Positions 60,955-64,000 of a DNA stretch of 64,000 bases are shown piece by piece. Under the pieces are notes generated by a model. That model did not search any database. It was given only the letters and a program-made list of their open reading frames with translations, and had not been told where the DNA came from. This stretch comes from Catellatospora methionotrophica (GTDB lineage: Bacteria; Actinomycetota; Actinomycetes; Mycobacteriales; Micromonosporaceae): the NCBI RefSeq assembly GCF_011297335.1, contig NZ_JAAOTJ010000023.1, positions 17,496 to 81,495 of the forward strand. The letters run 5' to 3'. A program made the translations under genes and the position numbers. The first letter of the stretch is position 1; the number at the start of each line of letters is the position of its first letter.

Positions 60955-61896
60955 ATGGGTGCGCGGCACCTCATCTCGATGGACGACCTGAGCGACACCG
61001 ACATCGTCGCCGTCGCACGGGCAGGCGCGCGGATGGCCCGGGGGGAGCACGACCACCCCCTGGCCGGCCAGGTGGTGGGGGTCTACTTCGCACGGACCTC
61101 CACCCGCACCCGCACCGCCTTCTCCAGCGGGGCACTGCGGCTGGGCGCGCGGCTCATCGCGTACGGGCCCGGCGACCTGCAACTCAACACCGGGGAGACG
61201 ACCGAGGACACCGGCCGGGTGCTGTCGGGCATGCTCGACGTGCTCGTCGCCCGCACCGCCGCCGACCAGGCCGAGATGCGCGGCTGGGCCGGGCAGGACC
61301 GGATGTCGGTCGTCAACGCGATGAGCGCCCAGGAGCACCCCACCCAGGCCCTGGCCGACCTGACCACGCTGTACCGGCACTTCGGCCGCCTGCACGACCT
61401 GCACCTGCTCTACGTCGGCGAGGGCAACAACACCGCCACCGCCCTGGCCCTGGCCATGACCCGCCTGCCCGGCACCACCCTGGAACTGCGCACCCCACCG
61501 GGGTACGGGCTCCCGGCCGACCTCGCCGCACGGGCACACGCCCAGGCGGCCCGGACCGGGGCGGTCATCGTCGAACGCCACGACATGGACCAGCTGCCCA
61601 AGGACGTCGACGCGATCTACACCACCCGCTGGCAGACCACCGGCACCAGCAAACCCGACCCGGACTGGCGCACCGTGTTCGCCCCCTTCCAGGTCACCGC
61701 CGACCTGTGGCGGCACAGCCCGCACGCCGTGTTCCTGCACGACCTGCCCGCACACCGCGGCGAGGAGGTGAGCGCCGACGTCCTCGACGGACCGGCCAGC
61801 CTCGCCTTCTTCCAGGCCGAGAACAAGATGTACAGCGCGATGGCGGTCCTTGACTGGTGCCGCTCGATCGCGCCCGGAGAGGATGAGACCGCATGA
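60955..61896 (+). CDS. Ornithine/aspartate carbamoyltransferase-family enzyme
   Basis: The 313-residue protein has the carbamoyl-phosphate motif Ser49-Thr-Arg-Thr-Arg53 (ARTSTRTRTAF), His128-Pro-Thr-Gln131 and a C-terminal HDLPAHRGEEV equivalent to HCLP. The ornithine-binding SMG loop is not visible (TTRWQTTG instead), so the acceptor is probably not ornithine. In tuberactinomycin clusters a related enzyme (VioL) carbamoylates a Dap residue; with sbnA/sbnB here, beta-ureidoalanine formation is a good hypothesis. The ATG at 60955 has aggagg 6 nt upstream, whereas the ATG at 60937 overlaps the NRPS stop without such a site. Confidence 0.85.
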   Translation: MGARHLISMDDLSDTDIVAVARAGARMARGEHDHPLAGQVVGVYFARTSTRTRTAFSSGALRLGARLIAYGPGDLQLNTGETTEDTGRVLSGMLDVLVARTAADQAEMRGWAGQDRMSVVNAMSAQEHPTQALADLTTLYRHFGRLHDLHLLYVGEGNNTATALALAMTRLPGTTLELRTPPGYGLPADLAARAHAQAARTGAVIVERHDMDQLPKDVDAIYTTRWQTTGTSKPDPDWRTVFAPFQVTADLWRHSPHAVFLHDLPAHRGEEVSADVLDGPASLAFFQAENKMYSAMAVLDWCRSIAPGEDETA

Positions 61897-63320
61897 CGGT
61901 AGTCGGCGAGCAGACCGGGGCACAGCAGTCGCCGCCGGACCAGGCCGCCCCGGCGGAGGCAGCCGCGGCCCTGGTGACGGCCCTCCAGGCCGAGAAGGCA
62001 GCCACCGAGGCCGCAGGGGCGACACCCGCGGTCCGCTCGGACCCGGCGACCGGGACGGACGGGGCCCCGGAGCCCGAGCAGCGGCCCAAGCCGCCGGGCC
62101 TGTGGCGCAACCGCGACTTCATCCTGCTGTGGACCGGCGCCGGGATGGCGTTCCTCGGCGGCCGGGTCAGCGCCATCGCGTACACCCTGCTGGTCTTCTG
62201 GTCCACCGGCTCGGCGACCGCCGCGGGCCTGGTCGGGTTCGCGGCGCTGCTGCCCAACCTGCTGGTGCAGCTGCCCGCCGGGGCCCTGGTCGACCAGTGG
62301 GACCGGCGCAAGACGATGATCATCTGTGACGTGGGCCGGATCGTCGCCGTCGGCGGCGTGTTCGCCGCCGTGCTGCTCGGCTACGTCTGGGTGCCGCTGA
62401 TCATGGCGGCCGCGTTCGTCGAGGCCAGCCTCGGCGTGTTCTACCGCCTGTCCGAACGCGCCGCCGTCCGCAACGTCGTCGACGAGACCCAGCTCGGCGC
62501 GGCCATGGCCGGCAACGAGGCACGCGGCCAGGCCGCCGGGCTCATCGGCCAGCCCGTCGGCACGCTGTTCTACGCCCTCACCCGCTGGATGCCGTTCGGC
62601 TTCAGCGCCATCGCCTACCTGATCTCGCTGACCACGCTGCTGTTCATCCGCAAAGACCTGCGGGTGCCGCTCGACGAGCAGGGCACCCCGCCGCGCATCC
62701 TGGCCCGGGTCCGCGAAGGCTTCGCGTTCGTCTGGGAGCAGGTGTACCTGCTCCGCGCGCTCAGCCTCATCGCGGCCAGCAACATCCTGTTCCAGGTGCT
62801 CAACCTCGCCCTGATCATCATCGTCAAGGACATCGGCGGCTCGCCGGCGATCATCGGCTTCGTGCTCGCGGTCAACGGGATCGGTGGCATGCTCGGCGCG
62901 CTGAGCAGCAACTTCTTCATGAAGCTGATCGGTATCCGGCGCATCATCATCTTCGTCAACATCAGCTGGGCGGTGCTCATGCCGCTCATCGCGTTCGCCG
63001 ACAACGCCGTCGTGCTCGCCGCGATCTACACCGCCATCGTGTACGGGGCGGGCGTGTCGAACGTGGCCGGGATGGTGTACCAGGTCAAGACCACGCCCAA
63101 CCGGATGCAGGGACGGGTCGGGTCGATCTCGATGCTGCTGGCGTCCGGCACCAACTCCATCGGGGCGCTGGTCGCCGGGTTCGCGCTCGACGGGTTCGGC
63201 ACCGTGCCCGCGGTCCTCGGCGTGGCCGCGGTCATGGCACTGCTGGCGTTCCTGTCGGTGCTCGGCTTCGGCGGCAAGCGCGCCGCAGAGGCGGAGGCGG
63301 CAATCAACATCACCCGCTGA
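61893..63320 (+). CDS. MFS exporter
   Basis: The 475-residue protein has an unusual ~65-residue Ala/Pro-rich cytoplasmic tail before the first membrane segment. About 10-12 transmembrane helices follow, with the MFS loop GALVDQWDRRKTMII between helices 2 and 3. It resembles the MFS_3/enterobactin exporter-like group. It overlaps the carbamoyltransferase gene by 4 nt (ATGA) and ends the NRPS operon, before a strong hairpin. It is the only transporter in the cluster part of the window and probably exports the peptide and gives self-protection. Confidence 0.88.
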   Translation: MTVVGEQTGAQQSPPDQAAPAEAAAALVTALQAEKAATEAAGATPAVRSDPATGTDGAPEPEQRPKPPGLWRNRDFILLWTGAGMAFLGGRVSAIAYTLLVFWSTGSATAAGLVGFAALLPNLLVQLPAGALVDQWDRRKTMIICDVGRIVAVGGVFAAVLLGYVWVPLIMAAAFVEASLGVFYRLSERAAVRNVVDETQLGAAMAGNEARGQAAGLIGQPVGTLFYALTRWMPFGFSAIAYLISLTTLLFIRKDLRVPLDEQGTPPRILARVREGFAFVWEQVYLLRALSLIAASNILFQVLNLALIIIVKDIGGSPAIIGFVLAVNGIGGMLGALSSNFFMKLIGIRRIIIFVNISWAVLMPLIAFADNAVVLAAIYTAIVYGAGVSNVAGMVYQVKTTPNRMQGRVGSISMLLASGTNSIGALVAGFALDGFGTVPAVLGVAAVMALLAFLSVLGFGGKRAAEAEAAINITR

Positions 63321-63335
63321 TCCGGTCCGCCTGCC

Positions 63336-63375
63336 GCCGCACCCCACGACAACTCCTCCCGTCGTGGGGTGCGGC
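63336..63375 (+). terminator. Strong hairpin terminating the NRPS operon
   Basis: Fifteen-base arms (63336-63350, gccgcaccccacgac; 63361-63375) are perfect complements with a 10-nt loop. It lies 15 nt after the exporter stop. No T-tract. It marks the right edge of the cluster. Confidence 0.75.
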
Positions 63376-63559
63376 TCCGCCATACGCGGATGTCAGCAGG
63401 CTGAAGACGATCTCAAACGTAGATGCGAACCACGGTGTCTTAGCCTGGGCGTAGGTCGCCCGCCGTGGGCGAGTGAGGCACAACGTCCGGCCGCCCGAAC
63501 GACTCGCCCGTCGTCCACGCTGTACCCTGCGAGCCAGTTCAAGGCTTGATGGAGGCAGT

Positions 63560-63880
63560 GTGAGCTTGGCGAAGCGAGGTAGCCGGCACATCACCGTTGA
63601 CGCCCGTGGCTACCGCTGGACCGTGAGAAGGAAGCCCACCTACTGCCAAGGTATGGGCTGGACCCCGTTGACCTTCGCAGTCGAGTCGGCGGAGGGTACT
63701 GGCACGGTCCTGGTTGTTCGCACCTCAGCGCCACATCCGAGCAACTGGCTGAAACTCCCGGTTCAACCCGTGCTGCCCGCCATCGTGGCAGCGAGCATAC
63801 GAACCGCTCTTCATCAGGGCTGGAGGCCCGACAACCCTGGCGCTCCGCTCGTCCTGGACCTTGGTGACTGCACGGGTTAG
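63560..63880 (+). CDS. Conserved hypothetical small protein
   Basis: The 106-residue protein begins MSLAKRGSRHITVDARGYRW after a GTG with ggagg 4 nt upstream. It contains WTVRRKPTYCQGMGWTPLTFAVE and ends with VLDLGDC. Alternating beta strands and one Cys suggest a small beta-rich fold, a type often seen as an orphan in actinomycete genomes. I do not know its function. It lies 239 nt after the exporter, beyond the terminator, so it is probably not part of the cluster. The first 180 bp of that gap hold the hairpin and a plausible promoter; nothing clear is seen from 63881 to the window end. Confidence 0.6.
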   Translation: MSLAKRGSRHITVDARGYRWTVRRKPTYCQGMGWTPLTFAVESAEGTGTVLVVRTSAPHPSNWLKLPVQPVLPAIVAASIRTALHQGWRPDNPGAPLVLDLGDCTG

Positions 63881-64000
63881 TCCCTTCGCCTGAATGGCGG
63901 CCCGTTCACGGGTGAAAACCGTGCGTGGCGGTTGCGGCCGTGGTCGGGGTGGTGGTGCCGTGGTGGTGGTCGCCCGTGCTGACGTCGTCTCTTCTTGGTC

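Noticed and set aside
63881..64000. Possible gene start or end in the last 120 bases
   Set aside because: No frame with a ribosome-binding site or recognisable sequence; too short to judge.

Overview
The window is high-GC actinomycete DNA: most start codons are ATG or GTG, third positions are strongly G/C-biased, and reading is dense on both strands. The families present (AfsR-like and SARP regulators, an MbtH protein, Tat-exported hydrolases, a very large NRPS) fit Actinomycetes. Micromonosporaceae is a plausible guess but nothing in the sequence proves it.

The left part (1 to about 18.2 kb) looks like ordinary chromosome. It holds the 3' end of an AfsR/LuxR-type ATPase regulator; a secreted S1 protease whose ribosome-binding site can fold into a hairpin; a small membrane-anchored protein; an AlkZ-like winged-helix glycosylase homologue; a secreted RCC1/PKD protein; and a minus-strand operon of trypsin-like protease, MoxR, DUF58 and two vWA proteins. 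A minus-strand pair (small protein plus M48 peptidase), a Tat-exported serine hydrolase, and a divergent NlpC/P60 and TetR pair follow. A perfect 25-bp inverted repeat separates the RCC1 gene from the vWA operon.

From about 18.5 to 63.3 kb lies a nonribosomal peptide biosynthetic cluster. Its left end carries regulation: a TrmB/LuxR-type regulator, a SARP, and a 68-aa secreted peptide with two GFGWDSV repeats directly upstream of the SARP. A minus-strand operon (21.3-30.0 kb) encodes an acyl/aminoacyl-AMP ligase, two KAS III-fold proteins (one without the nucleophilic Cys), a CrtI-like FAD enzyme, AcpS, a complete and a partial acyl-CoA dehydrogenase, an ACP and a BtrK/LysA-type PLP decarboxylase. 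The plus strand then has FabH, a second ACP, a stand-alone condensation domain, SbnA/SbnB homologues (L-2,3-diaminopropionate), MbtH, two NRPS proteins, a carbamoyltransferase and an MFS exporter. Three copies of the motif TATAG-N6-TATAGC, each 59-65 nt before a start codon, sit in front of the three operon-leading genes (decarboxylase, FabH, SbnA) and suggest one shared control.

The NRPS has eight modules: A-T-C-A-T on the first protein and C-A-T-(C-A-T)x5 on the second. The second (6949 aa) ends in a shrunken epimerization-like segment followed by a serine beta-lactamase/PBP-fold domain instead of a thioesterase. Five of its condensation domains have lost the first His of HHxxxDG and have Glu (or Gly) for Asp. 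Hand-read specificity codes suggest X1-Asn/Asp-Thr-(Thr-like or Dap)-Thr-X6-(Thr-like or Dap)-Asn/Asp. Together with the acyl-ACP genes and the terminal carbamoyltransferase, I infer an N-acylated octapeptide containing Dap and possibly ureidoalanine, released or cyclised by the fused PBP-like domain. The product is not one I recognise.
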